Below are positions 49,249 through 57,603 of a DNA stretch of 64,000 nucleotides, piece after piece. Position 1 is the stretch's first letter, and every line of letters begins with the position of its first letter. This stretch comes from Halobacteriales archaeon QS_6_64_34 (GTDB lineage: Archaea > Halobacteriota > Halobacteria > Halobacteriales > Haloarculaceae). The DNA is taken from the NCBI GenBank assembly GCA_003020925.1, contig PXRT01000006.1:1-64000 (forward strand). Direction: 5' to 3'. The position numbers and the translations under genes were made by a program. Below the pieces are notes generated by a model, which was not told the origin of the DNA, searched no databases, and worked only from the letters and a program-made list of their open reading frames with translations.

Positions 49249-49941
49249 ATGGGTGTGCTCTCGGTCGAGCTCCACACACACTCGTCGCTGTCCCACGACG
49301 GACGAGACGCTATCGAGCTACTGCTCGGACAGGCCCGTGCCGTGGGACTGGACGCCCTGGCCGTCACTGACCACGACGAACTCGAAGCCAGCCTCCGGGC
49401 CGCCGAACTGGCCCCCGAATACGGGCTGGTGGGCATCCCCGGGATGGAGATTTCCTCCGGTGCCGGGCACGTCCTCGCGCTGGGCATCACCGAGGCCGTG
49501 CCGCCGGGGCGGTCCTTCGGCGAAACGCTCGACCGCATCCGCGAACAGGGCGGCCTGGCCGTGGTTCCCCACCCGTTCCAGGAGTCACGCCACGGCGTCC
49601 TCGACGAGATATCGAAAGACGAGCTCGCGACCGCCGACGCTATCGAGGTGTACAACTCCCGACTGCTCACCGGCCGCTCGAACCGACAGGCCGAGCGGTT
49701 CGCCAGGCGGCGGGGGCTCCCGATGACTGCCGGCAGCGACGCTCACATCGCCGAGATGGTCGGGCAAGCGGTGACGACAGTCGACGCCACCGAGCGCTCC
49801 GTCGAGGCCATCCTCGACGCCATCAGGGAGGGGCGAACCACCGTCGAAGGCAAGCGGACGCCGTGGCACATTAGCTTCCGGCAGGCCGCCGGCGGCGCCA
49901 AGCGACGAATCGTGAACCGGCTCGGAGCACTGCTCGGCTGA
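49249..49941 (+). CDS. PHP-domain phosphoesterase
   Basis: 230 residues of the TrpH/RNase AM-like PHP family. Metal ligands: ELHTHSSLSHDGRDAIELLL near residue 8, VTDHDE near 40, GMEISSG near 67, VVPHPFQ near 105 and AGSDAHIAEM near 165. Likely removes a phosphate from a nucleotide or RNA end, inferred from family. ATG 49249 chosen; an in-frame ATG seven codons upstream is possible. Three bases separate it from the next gene. Confidence 0.88.
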   Translation: MGVLSVELHTHSSLSHDGRDAIELLLGQARAVGLDALAVTDHDELEASLRAAELAPEYGLVGIPGMEISSGAGHVLALGITEAVPPGRSFGETLDRIREQGGLAVVPHPFQESRHGVLDEISKDELATADAIEVYNSRLLTGRSNRQAERFARRRGLPMTAGSDAHIAEMVGQAVTTVDATERSVEAILDAIREGRTTVEGKRTPWHISFRQAAGGAKRRIVNRLGALLG

Positions 49942-49944
49942 GCC

Positions 49945-51027
49945 ATGCGTGGCACGGACGAAGAGACTGTCCGGCGTGCCCTGGCCGACGGCGACCCACT
50001 ACCCGGGACCACCGGGTTCGCCGGTACGTTAGACGGGGCGCTCGTCAGGGACGTCCTGGGCCGTGAACCCCTGTTCGTCGATGGTGGTGCAAATTCGGGG
50101 TCGCTGCCGGCCTGGAGCCACGACCCGACTGCGCTCGCGGAGCCCGAGCTGTTCCCGGCCGGGGGGGTTCGTGACACCGAGAGCGAGCGGACGGGCTGGA
50201 CGCTCCCCGACCCCGAGCCGTTCGGCGACCGCATGCGAGCAGTCGAGCGGGTTCGCGAAGCCGTCGAAGCGAGTATCGACGCCGTCGACACCGACGGCCT
50301 GGCTATCGCCTTTTCGGGCGGGGTCGACTCGGCGTTGCTCGCGGGTCGGCTCGACGTGCCGCTGTACGTGGCCGGCTTCCCGGAGAGCCACGACATCGAG
50401 GCCGCCCGCTCGGCGGCCGACCTGCTGGACCGCGAACTTCGAGTGGTCGAACTGACCCACGACGCCATCGAGCGGGCCGTCCCCGAAATTGCTGCCACAA
50501 CGGGTCGAACGGACGCGATGGCGGTCCAGATAGCGCTCCCGCTGTATCTGGCGGCCGAGCGCGTCGCCGCCGACGGGTTCGACCGCCTCGCGCTCGGCCA
50601 GGGCGCCGACGAGCTCTTTGGCGGGTACGCCAAGGTCGAGAAGGCACCCGACGACCCCCGCGTCGAGGCCGACACCGTCCGAGGCGCCCAGCGGGAGGTC
50701 GTCGCGACGCTGCCGGACCAGCTGTCCCGTGACGTGCTGGCTTTGCGGTCGGCGGGGGTCGAGCCGGTCACGCCGTTGCTCCACGACCGCGTGGTCTCCG
50801 TAGCGCTGCGGCTGGACGACGCCATGCTCGTCGACGGGGAGACGCGCAAGTGGGCGCTCCGTCAGGCGGCACTGGGGTCGCTGCCGGAATCTATCGCGAT
50901 GCGGGACAAGAAGGCCGCCCAGTACGGCTCGCTGGCCGCGCGCGAACTCGACCGGCTGGCCAGACAGGCCGGCTACAAGCGCCGGATGGACGACCACGTC
51001 GGCCAGTATATCGACTCGCTGCTGTAG
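49945..51027 (+). CDS. Asparagine synthase-like protein
   Basis: 360 residues with an N-terminal rudimentary glutaminase-like part (~1-90) lacking the catalytic N-terminal Cys, and a PP-loop synthetase domain: GLAIAFSGGVDSALLAG near residue 113, LGQGADELFGGYAKVEKAPD near 215 and DKKAAQYGS near 324. It is shorter than AsnB and probably uses ammonia or another amine; common in archaea, exact product unknown. Co-oriented with the PHP gene upstream. Confidence 0.85.
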   Translation: MRGTDEETVRRALADGDPLPGTTGFAGTLDGALVRDVLGREPLFVDGGANSGSLPAWSHDPTALAEPELFPAGGVRDTESERTGWTLPDPEPFGDRMRAVERVREAVEASIDAVDTDGLAIAFSGGVDSALLAGRLDVPLYVAGFPESHDIEAARSAADLLDRELRVVELTHDAIERAVPEIAATTGRTDAMAVQIALPLYLAAERVAADGFDRLALGQGADELFGGYAKVEKAPDDPRVEADTVRGAQREVVATLPDQLSRDVLALRSAGVEPVTPLLHDRVVSVALRLDDAMLVDGETRKWALRQAALGSLPESIAMRDKKAAQYGSLAARELDRLARQAGYKRRMDDHVGQYIDSLL

Positions 51028-51146
51028 CGTGGTTCCAAACACCGTGTGGAACCGCGAAGCGGTAGCGAGCGGACGGCCACTGCAACTCGCGTCGGGATGG
51101 CGGCCTCCGCCGGAGGTGACAGTCCGTGGTCACGCATCGGCGGTCC
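51028..51146. other. Short intergenic region with inverted repeats
   Basis: GTGGTTCCA ... TGTGGAACC (about 51029-51053) and GGCGGCCTCCGCC/GGAGG (about 51099-51118) can fold; they may end the preceding transcript. Confidence 0.35.
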
Positions 51147-51332
51147 ATGGTCAAGGCGATAAGCTACCGACTGTTCGCCACGTCGGTGGTCTTCGCCATC
51201 GCCTTCTTCTACACCGGGCAGATAGGCTCGTCAGTGAAAATCGGTCTCACGGCGGCCGCCACAAAGACGCTGCTGTACTACCTCTGGGAGCGGGTGTGGA
51301 CGGCTATCGACTGGGGGACCGACCCGGCGTAG
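51147..51332 (+). CDS. DUF2061 membrane protein
   Basis: 61 residues: KAISYRLFATSVVFAIAFFY and TAAATKTLLYYLWERVWTAI are the two conserved membrane segments of DUF2061. ATG 51147 begins at the family start MVKAISYR, so the GTG 21 bases upstream is not needed. Unknown function. Confidence 0.85.
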   Translation: MVKAISYRLFATSVVFAIAFFYTGQIGSSVKIGLTAAATKTLLYYLWERVWTAIDWGTDPA

Positions 51333-51333
51333 C

Positions 51334-51804
51334 CTACTCGACGGCCTCGATGGCCCGCTGTCCGATTTCCACCACGTCGGCGGGTATCTCGTCGCTGCGG
51401 GCGGCCAGTTCCTCGGCGGTGAACCACGTCCAATCCCCGGCCGGCTGTTCGCCGGGACCGGGCCGGATGTCCCGGTCAGGAGCGACACCGTAGAAGATGA
51501 AGTCGACGTGCTGGTGCCCGACCTCGCCGTTCTCGTGGACATTAATGTCCTCGACCAGGAAGTGCTGTGGCTGGGGAATCGAATGGACCGTCTCGCTCGT
51601 GATGGCCTCCTGCGGGGCGACGAGGTCGACGACAACGCCCAGTTCCTCCTCGGTTTCCCGGAGCGCGGCCTCGTGGGGGAGTTCGTCCCGGTCGAGGTGG
51701 CCCCCGGCGGGCAGCCACATCTCCAGTTTGTCGTGTTCGTGCAACGCGACGGCGCCGTCGTGGACGGCGTAGACCGTCGCAACGAAATGCCGAGTCGTCT
51801 CCAT
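51334..51804 (-). CDS. NUDIX hydrolase
   Basis: 156 residues; the Nudix box is complete: GGHLDRDELPHEAALRETEE followed by ELGV (G-x5-E-x7-REUxEExGU) near residue 34-57. Hydrolyses a nucleoside diphosphate linked to another group; substrate unknown. Convergent to the DUF2061 gene with one base between them. Confidence 0.9.
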   Translation of the reverse strand: METTRHFVATVYAVHDGAVALHEHDKLEMWLPAGGHLDRDELPHEAALRETEEELGVVVDLVAPQEAITSETVHSIPQPQHFLVEDINVHENGEVGHQHVDFIFYGVAPDRDIRPGPGEQPAGDWTWFTAEELAARSDEIPADVVEIGQRAIEAVE

Positions 51805-51836
51805 GCCGCTGCCGACGGTTCGGAGGGAAAACTACG

Positions 51837-52701
51837 TTACGGGTGAACGCTGTCTTCGGCTTCCAGCAGCTCGTGGTAGCGGTTCCGAATCGTCACTTCG
51901 GAGATGTTGGCGACCTCGCTGACCTCGCTCTGGGTGACCTTCTCGTTGGTCAGCAGCGAGGCGGCGTAGACGGCTGCTGCGGCGAGTCCGACGGGCGATT
52001 TGCCCGAGTGAACGCCCTCCTCCTTGGCGTTCTGGAGGAGCTGGCGGGCGCGGCGTTCGACCTCCTCGGAGAGCTCCAGGTCCGACACGAAGCGCGGGAC
52101 GTAACTCTCGGGGTCTGCAGGCTGGATTTCGAGGCTGAGTTCGCGGACCACGTAGCGGTAGGTGCGGGCGATTTCGTCCTTGCCGACGCGGGAGACGTTG
52201 GCGATTTCGTCCAGCGAGCGGGGGGTGCCGGCCTGTCGGGCGGCGGCGTACAGCGACGCCGTCGAGACGCCCTCGATGGAGCGGCCCGGCAGCAGGTCCT
52301 CGTCGAGTGCGCGCCGATAGATGACGCTGGCCGTCTCGCGGACGTTCTCGGGCAGGCCAAGCGCGGAGGCCATCCGGTCTATCTCACCGAGGGCCTGCTT
52401 GAGGTTGCGCTCCTTGGTTGGTCGACAGGCCCTTGTCGTGCATCATGTTCGTCGTCGGGGCGCCGACGCGGGACTTCTGGTCTTTCTCTTTCGAGTCGAA
52501 GGCACGCCACTCCGGGCCGGGGTCTATCTCGTCTTCCTCGACGACGAGACCGCAGTCTTCACAGACAGTTTCGCCGCGTTCACTGTCGGAGAGCAACGAG
52601 CCACCACACTCGGGACAGACCAGTGACTCCGCTTTCTCGTCGGTTTGCTCCTCTTCGGTTTCGCGCTCACTCGTGTATCGACGGATGGTGGTGTCGGTCA
52701 T
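51837..52701 (-). pseudogene. tfb: Transcription initiation factor TFB, internal deletion with frameshift
   Basis: Reading from 52701: a zinc ribbon (CPECGGSLLSDSERGETVCE, DCG) and the B-reader/linker (EWRAFDSKEKDQKSRVGAPT, TNMMHDKGLSTN) are normal. At about 52432 the frame goes off (NQGAQPQAGPR, stop). The expected continuation, KERNLKQALGEIDRMASALG and both cyclin folds to the normal end (LLEAEDSVHP), is present in another frame. The stretch missing between GLSTN and KERNLKQ, about 36 residues in relatives, is the B-linker and start of the first cyclin fold. TFB recruits RNA polymerase to TBP-bound promoters; the gatCA neighbourhood is the usual one for the main tfb. Confidence 0.85.
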
Positions 52702-52927
52702 TGGTTTGGGCGAACAGGCGGGCATGGGGACCCGAAAAACGTCTCTTGTATCCTTCCGTTGTGGTGCGAGCAACTTAAAACTTTTCCCAAATCACAAAGT
52801 TACGGTTTCCAAATCCGAATCAGTGTTCGTGTTTACAGCCCAAATTACTGTTCCATGGTGAACCACCCCAAACAGTTCGGCTCCCGGTTCCGAAACGCTT
52901 ACCGCCGGGCCAGTACTCGAAAATCCC
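52702..52927. promoter_or_regulatory. Divergent promoter region tfb / gatC
   Basis: AT-rich for this genome. On the minus strand AAAGTTTTAAGTTG (about 52770-52783) can serve tfb with a leader of ~50 bases; on the plus strand GAAACGCTTACC (about 52891-52903) lies about 27 bases before gatC ATG. No ORF. Confidence 0.5.
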
Positions 52928-53206
52928 ATGAGCGACAACGCTGTCGACGGTGACGAGGTGACCCACATCGCCGACCTCGCCCGCATCGACTTAGACGAGG
53001 CGGAGGTGGAACGGTTCACCGAGCAGTTCGGCGAGATTCTCTCGGCGTTCGAGGCGCTCGACGAAGTGCCCGAAACCGACCGGGACGCCGAACTGACGAA
53101 CGTGATGCGCCCCGATAAGGTCCGGGAGTGTCTGAGTCAGGACGAAGCACTCCAGAACGCTCCCGACTCGGAAGCCGGCCAGTTCAAGGGCCCCAAGGTG
53201 TCGTAG
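52928..53206 (+). CDS. gatC: Aspartyl/glutamyl-tRNA amidotransferase subunit C
   Basis: 92 residues: VDGDEVTHIADLARIDLDEA, EVERFTEQFGEILSAFEALD and the closing DSEAGQFKGPKVS, matching GatC, the small stabilising subunit of GatCAB that makes Gln-tRNA or Asn-tRNA. The gatA ATG follows the stop with no gap. Confidence 0.94.
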   Translation: MSDNAVDGDEVTHIADLARIDLDEAEVERFTEQFGEILSAFEALDEVPETDRDAELTNVMRPDKVRECLSQDEALQNAPDSEAGQFKGPKVS

Positions 53207-54487
53207 ATGACCGACTACAACGCCTACATCGCCACGGACACAATCGAGGGGGCCGAGGGCGGACCACTCGCGGGCAAGACCGTCGCAGTAAAGGACAACA
53301 TCTCCACGAAAGGCGTCCAGACCACCTGCGGGTCGGCGATGCTCGAGGGGTACGTCCCCCCGTACGACGCGACGGTCATCAAGCGGCTCAAAGACGCCGG
53401 CGCGACCATCCCCGGCAAGACCAATATGGACGAGTTCGGGATGGGGACCACGACCGAGACGTCGGCCTACGGCGCCGTTGAGAACCCCGCCGCCAGGGGG
53501 CGTGTCCCCGGTGGCTCCTCCGGCGGGTCCGCCGCCGTCGTCGCCGCTGGCGACGCCGACTACGCGCTGGGCAGTGACACCGGCGGCTCGGTCCGCTGTC
53601 CCGCCGCGTTCTGTGGCGTCGTCGGCATCAAACCCACCTACGGGCTCGTCTCGCGGTACGGTCTCGTCGCCTACGCCAACAGCTTAGAGCAAATCGGCCC
53701 ACTCGCCCCGACGGTCGAGGAGGCCGCAGAGCTACTCGAGGTCATCGCCGGACCCGACGAACGCGACGGAACCACGCGGGACGCCCGCGAGCACGGCACC
53801 GACTACGACTTCGCGGACGCCGCCGACGGCGACGTCGAAGGACTCTCTATTGGCGTCCCGACCGAGCTGCTCGACGGGGCCGACGAGCGCGTCGTCGAGA
53901 CGTTCTGGGACGCCATCGACGAACTCGAATCTCGGGGGGCGAGCTACCACGAGGTCGACCTCCCGAGCGTCGAACACGCCGTCGAAGCCTACTACGTCAT
54001 CGCCATGTCGGAGGCCTCCTCGAACCTCGCACGCTTCGACGGCGTCCGGTATGGACAATCCGGTGGGGAGGGCAACTGGAACGAATCGTTCGCCAAGGCC
54101 CGCGACGAGGGTTTCGGCGAGGAGGTCAAACGCCGGGTTCTCCTTGGCACCTACGCCCTCTCTGCGGGCTATCACGACAAATACTACAAGAAGGCTCAGG
54201 ACGCCCGCGCGTGGGTCAAACAGGACTTCGACGAGGCACTCTCTGGGGCCGACGTACTCGCCTCGCCGACGATGCCGGTCCCGCCGATGAAACGCGGCGA
54301 GAGCCTGGACGACCCCCTGACGATGTATCTCGCCGACGCCAACACGACGCCGGTGAACCTGGCGAACCTGCCCGCCATCTCGGTGCCGGCCGGGGAGACC
54401 GACGACGGGCTCCCGGTCGGACTCCAGCTGGTCGGGCCGGCCTTTGGCGAGAAGACGATTATCCGAGCGGGCAGCGCGCTGGCGTGA
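53207..54487 (+). CDS. gatA: Glutamyl-tRNA amidotransferase subunit A
   Basis: 426 residues, amidase-signature enzyme freeing ammonia from glutamine. Ser-cisSer-Lys triad: Lys in GKTVAVKDNISTKG near residue 30, GGSSGGSAA near 102 and GSDTGGSVRCPAAFCGVVG near 125. IKPTYGLVSRYGLVAYANSL and the end LQLVGPAFGEKTIIRAGSAL are typical. gatB is not in the window. Confidence 0.95.
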   Translation: MTDYNAYIATDTIEGAEGGPLAGKTVAVKDNISTKGVQTTCGSAMLEGYVPPYDATVIKRLKDAGATIPGKTNMDEFGMGTTTETSAYGAVENPAARGRVPGGSSGGSAAVVAAGDADYALGSDTGGSVRCPAAFCGVVGIKPTYGLVSRYGLVAYANSLEQIGPLAPTVEEAAELLEVIAGPDERDGTTRDAREHGTDYDFADAADGDVEGLSIGVPTELLDGADERVVETFWDAIDELESRGASYHEVDLPSVEHAVEAYYVIAMSEASSNLARFDGVRYGQSGGEGNWNESFAKARDEGFGEEVKRRVLLGTYALSAGYHDKYYKKAQDARAWVKQDFDEALSGADVLASPTMPVPPMKRGESLDDPLTMYLADANTTPVNLANLPAISVPAGETDDGLPVGLQLVGPAFGEKTIIRAGSALA

Positions 54488-54655
54488 TAGTCGTTCTGTA
54501 GCCGTGGTACGAGAACGTGATTTCGACCTGGGCCACCGACGTCGGCGGCTCGCCGAACAGTTCCGCCAGAACCAGATAGTTCGGGTCTTCGCCGTCAGGG
54601 TCGACGGTCCGTTCGATGGTTCGCTCACCGGGTCGCGGCCGAACTGATACGTTTT
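54488..54655 (-). pseudogene. Possible remnant of a HalX/HalOD1-like small protein
   Basis: On the minus strand an open frame encodes ERTIERTVDPDGEDPNYLVL, then AELFGEPPTSVAQVEITFSY and HGYRTTI, which resembles the end of a HalOD1-type output domain (F-Y-G-Y-V). No ATG, GTG or TTG precedes it in frame within the promoter-bearing stretch, although a TATA-like GGTAAAAACG is placed correctly. Decayed gene or chance. Confidence 0.25.
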
Positions 54656-54681
54656 TACCGGCCGCCTCTCTCTGTCGGGGT

Positions 54682-54849
54682 ATGAGTGCTCTTGACTTCC
54701 TTTGCTGGCCGCTGATAGCGAAATCCGTCGCCGCAGGCACCGGTCTCGGGAGCATCTATGGCGTCGCGACGGGAGAGTTCGTCTTCGGGCTCGTGTTGGG
54801 AGCGATGGGCGGCTTTGGCTTCGCCGTCGGCCGGTCGTACACGTCCTAA
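54682..54849 (+). CDS. Small glycine-rich membrane protein
   Basis: 55 residues: SALDFLCWPLIAKSVAAGTG, then GVATGEFVFGLVLGAMGGFGFAV region with GxxxG spacing that could pack as a glycine zipper. ATG 54682 with TATA-like CGTTTTTACC about 30 bases upstream. Unknown function. Confidence 0.6.
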   Translation: MSALDFLCWPLIAKSVAAGTGLGSIYGVATGEFVFGLVLGAMGGFGFAVGRSYTS

Positions 54850-54891
54850 CCGCCACCCCCGTTTTTATTGCCACAGGCCGTACCCCGGACA

Positions 54892-56403
54892 GTGACCGAC
54901 ATCGTCGTCTGGCACCGGGCCGACCTGCGTACCGTCGACAACGCCGCGCTGGCGACCGCTGTGGAGGACGCCGACCGCGTGGCGCCGGTGTTCGTCGTCA
55001 ACCCGGCCTACTACGGCGAGGCCGGGTTAGCGTGTGACGCGCGCCTTCGCTTTCTCCACGAGTCACTGTGCGACCTCCGCCGGCAGTACCGCGACCTCGG
55101 GAGCGACCTCACCCTGCTGTCGGGTGACCCGCGCCGGCGTCTCGCGGAACGACTCGCCGACGGCTGGACGGTCTACTGCAACCGCGACGTGACCAGCCGT
55201 CGGGGCCGCGAGCGCGACCGTGCGCTGCTGGACCGCGATGGCGTCACCGTCTTCGAGGACGACGGCATCCGGTGGCCCGACGAGCGCGACCCCGACGGGA
55301 CCGTCGCCGTCGACACTCGCGTGAGATGGGACGAGAGCTGTGCGGACTACTTCGAGCGCGACCAGCACCCGCGACCCGACTCGGTCGGACCGAACCCCAT
55401 CGACAGCGAGGTGACGGTCGAGGAGATAGCGCGTCGCCACGACGTGGCGCCCGAGAAGTCGGGGGTCCCGGAGGGCGGCACGGTCGCGGGTTCCGAACGG
55501 CTCTCGGCTTTCCTCGACCGGCTGGGGGAGTATCCCGGCGTCGTCTCGCCGCCGGCGGCGGCCCAGGCGCGCTCGTCCAGACTGTCGCAGTACCTGAAAT
55601 TCGGCTGTCTCTCCGAGCGCCAGGTCTACCAGCGGGTGCAGGCGGCGCCGTCCTCGCGGGGCCGCTCGATGTACACATCGCGGCTCTACTGGAACCGGCA
55701 TTACCACCAGAAACTGGCCGACTGGCCCGGATGGACCGAACGCGCCGTCAATCCGGTCTTTCGCGGCCTCTACCGTGACCAGCACGATGCCGACCTCGAC
55801 CGGGCCTGGCGGGAGGGACGGACCGGGTTCCCGATGGTCGACGCCGCGATGCGTGCGCTCACGGAAACCGGCTACATCAACTTCCGGATGCGGGCCCTGG
55901 TGGCGACGTTCTACGTCTACGTCCTGAAACAGTGGTGGAAACCCGGAGCCGATTTCATGTACTACCACCTCGTTGACGCCGACCCCGCTATCAACTACAC
56001 GCAGTGGCAGTCCCAGTGCAACCTGACCGGCGTCCATCCGGTCCGGGTGTACGACCCGGCAAAGCAGGCCCGGGAGTACGACCCCGAAGGCGAGTTTGTC
56101 CGCGAGTACGTCCCCGAACTCGCTGGGCTACCGGACGAACACCTCGCCCGCCCGGAGGCGACACCGGTCGGCGTCCAGGACGCCTGTGGCGTCGATATCG
56201 GGACGGCGTACCCCTATCCCGTCGTGGAGTACGACCACGAGGCTCGGGTCGCCAGGGACGACTTCGCCACACTCGACGAGCGAGCGAAAGAGGCATTGAG
56301 TGACCCGCAGGTGCGACGGCGCTGTTCGTTCTCGAATCGCGGCCGAGAGACCGACGAGGGCGACGGGGACGACAGCGGACAGGCGAGCCTCTCGGAGTTC
56401 TGA
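54892..56403 (+). CDS. Deoxyribodipyrimidine photolyase / cryptochrome family protein
   Basis: 503 residues. N-terminal alpha/beta antenna domain (DIVVWHRADLRTVDNAALAT) and helical FAD domain: SRLSQYLKFGCLSERQVYQR, SRLYWNRHYHQKLADWPGW, FPMVDAAMRALTETGYINFR and YYHLVDADPAINYTQWQSQC with conserved Trp residues for electron transfer. Probably repairs UV pyrimidine dimers with blue light, useful for surface brines. GTG 54892 preferred to TTG 54868; the TATA-like GTTTTTATTG is about 28 bases before it. Confidence 0.9.
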   Translation: MTDIVVWHRADLRTVDNAALATAVEDADRVAPVFVVNPAYYGEAGLACDARLRFLHESLCDLRRQYRDLGSDLTLLSGDPRRRLAERLADGWTVYCNRDVTSRRGRERDRALLDRDGVTVFEDDGIRWPDERDPDGTVAVDTRVRWDESCADYFERDQHPRPDSVGPNPIDSEVTVEEIARRHDVAPEKSGVPEGGTVAGSERLSAFLDRLGEYPGVVSPPAAAQARSSRLSQYLKFGCLSERQVYQRVQAAPSSRGRSMYTSRLYWNRHYHQKLADWPGWTERAVNPVFRGLYRDQHDADLDRAWREGRTGFPMVDAAMRALTETGYINFRMRALVATFYVYVLKQWWKPGADFMYYHLVDADPAINYTQWQSQCNLTGVHPVRVYDPAKQAREYDPEGEFVREYVPELAGLPDEHLARPEATPVGVQDACGVDIGTAYPYPVVEYDHEARVARDDFATLDERAKEALSDPQVRRRCSFSNRGRETDEGDGDDSGQASLSEF

Positions 56404-56405
56404 AC

Positions 56406-57512
56406 TCACCCCAACACCGCGCCGTACACCTCAACCAGTCGGTCGACGGCATGGTCGACGCTGACCGCGTCCCGGCGGGCCAGACAGTGGTCTCGGAGCG
56501 TCGCCTGCTCGTCGAGCACGCGCTCGATGGCCCGCTGGAACCCGTCCATATCGCCCTCCTCGTAGCTGGAGCCGGTCTCGCCGTCGACGATGGTGTCACT
56601 GAGTGCACCGGCGTCGACGCCGGCGACGGGGGTCCCACAGCAGTTGGCCTCCAGTGCGACCAGGCCCTGCGTCTCGACGGGGCTGGGGAAGGCAAAGACA
56701 TCCAGCGCCGCGTAGAACTCGGGGAGCTCCTCGCGGTCGAGAAACCCCAGAAAGCGGACATCGAGTTCGCTGGTCGCGGCTGCTGCCTTCAGGTCCCCCC
56801 GGGCGGGGCCATCGCCGGCGAACACGACGGTCACGTCCAGTTCCACACAGGCCGTAAGGATGTCGCCCAGACACTTCTCGTGGCCGTGGCGGCCAGTGTA
56901 CCCCACCAGCGGCCCGTCGGGCAGGTCATACCGCTCCCGGAAGTCACTCGTTTCGGGCGGGGCGAAAAAGTCAGTGTCGACGCCGTTGGAGACGACCTCG
57001 ACGGGGGTGTCGGTGCCGATGGTCCCCCGGACGTACTCGGCGGTCCGCCCGGTAGGGGTGATGATGCGGTCGGCGCCGCCGAGATACCACCGCTCGTACT
57101 GCTCGGCGCTGGACCGGACGGCCGACTCGACGACGCCGTTTTTCGAGACGTACTCGGCGTACTCGCCGGTCGGCGTGTGATAGGAGGCCACCAGCGGCGC
57201 GTCTATCTTCCGGGCGAGCCGTTTGCCGGCCATCCCGAGGCTGAAGGCGGTATGGGCGTGGACCACGTCGGCGTCGCGGACCTCGCTCGGAATCTGGGGC
57301 ATCCCGAGTCGGTACCCCTCGTAGAACGGGAACGGGAGGCTCCGGACTGGATGCTCCCCTGTCACGGGGACGTGGTCACTCTGGGGATAGACCACGTCCA
57401 TGCGGCCGCCGCGAGACTGCCACTGGTCGCGCCACGTCTGGACCGTGTAGGTCACGCCGTTGACCGTCGGCAGGTAGGTGTCGGTGAAGGCGGCGACCTG
57501 CGGCAGTGCCAT
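56406..57512 (-). CDS. Glycosyltransferase family 4 protein
   Basis: 368 residues, GT-B fold. N-terminal acceptor domain (AAFTDTYLPTVNGVTYTVQT) and C-terminal donor domain with VGYTGRHGHEKCLGDILTAC and the EX7E motif in VETQGLVALEANCCGTPVAG. Transfers a sugar from a nucleotide-sugar, perhaps to a glycolipid (similar to diacylglycerol/archaeol glucosyl- or mannosyltransferases). Next to a second GT4 on the same strand; the pair may make one glycolipid head group, unproven. Confidence 0.88.
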   Translation of the reverse strand: MALPQVAAFTDTYLPTVNGVTYTVQTWRDQWQSRGGRMDVVYPQSDHVPVTGEHPVRSLPFPFYEGYRLGMPQIPSEVRDADVVHAHTAFSLGMAGKRLARKIDAPLVASYHTPTGEYAEYVSKNGVVESAVRSSAEQYERWYLGGADRIITPTGRTAEYVRGTIGTDTPVEVVSNGVDTDFFAPPETSDFRERYDLPDGPLVGYTGRHGHEKCLGDILTACVELDVTVVFAGDGPARGDLKAAAATSELDVRFLGFLDREELPEFYAALDVFAFPSPVETQGLVALEANCCGTPVAGVDAGALSDTIVDGETGSSYEEGDMDGFQRAIERVLDEQATLRDHCLARRDAVSVDHAVDRLVEVYGAVLG

Positions 57513-57603
57513 GGCCACGGCGTAGACAGACCAGCGGCTAAACGCTTGCCATTGGCCGGTGGCTGCTGGCGTGGGCGCTCGCGTCGGCACCGCGCTCGTG
57601 GCG

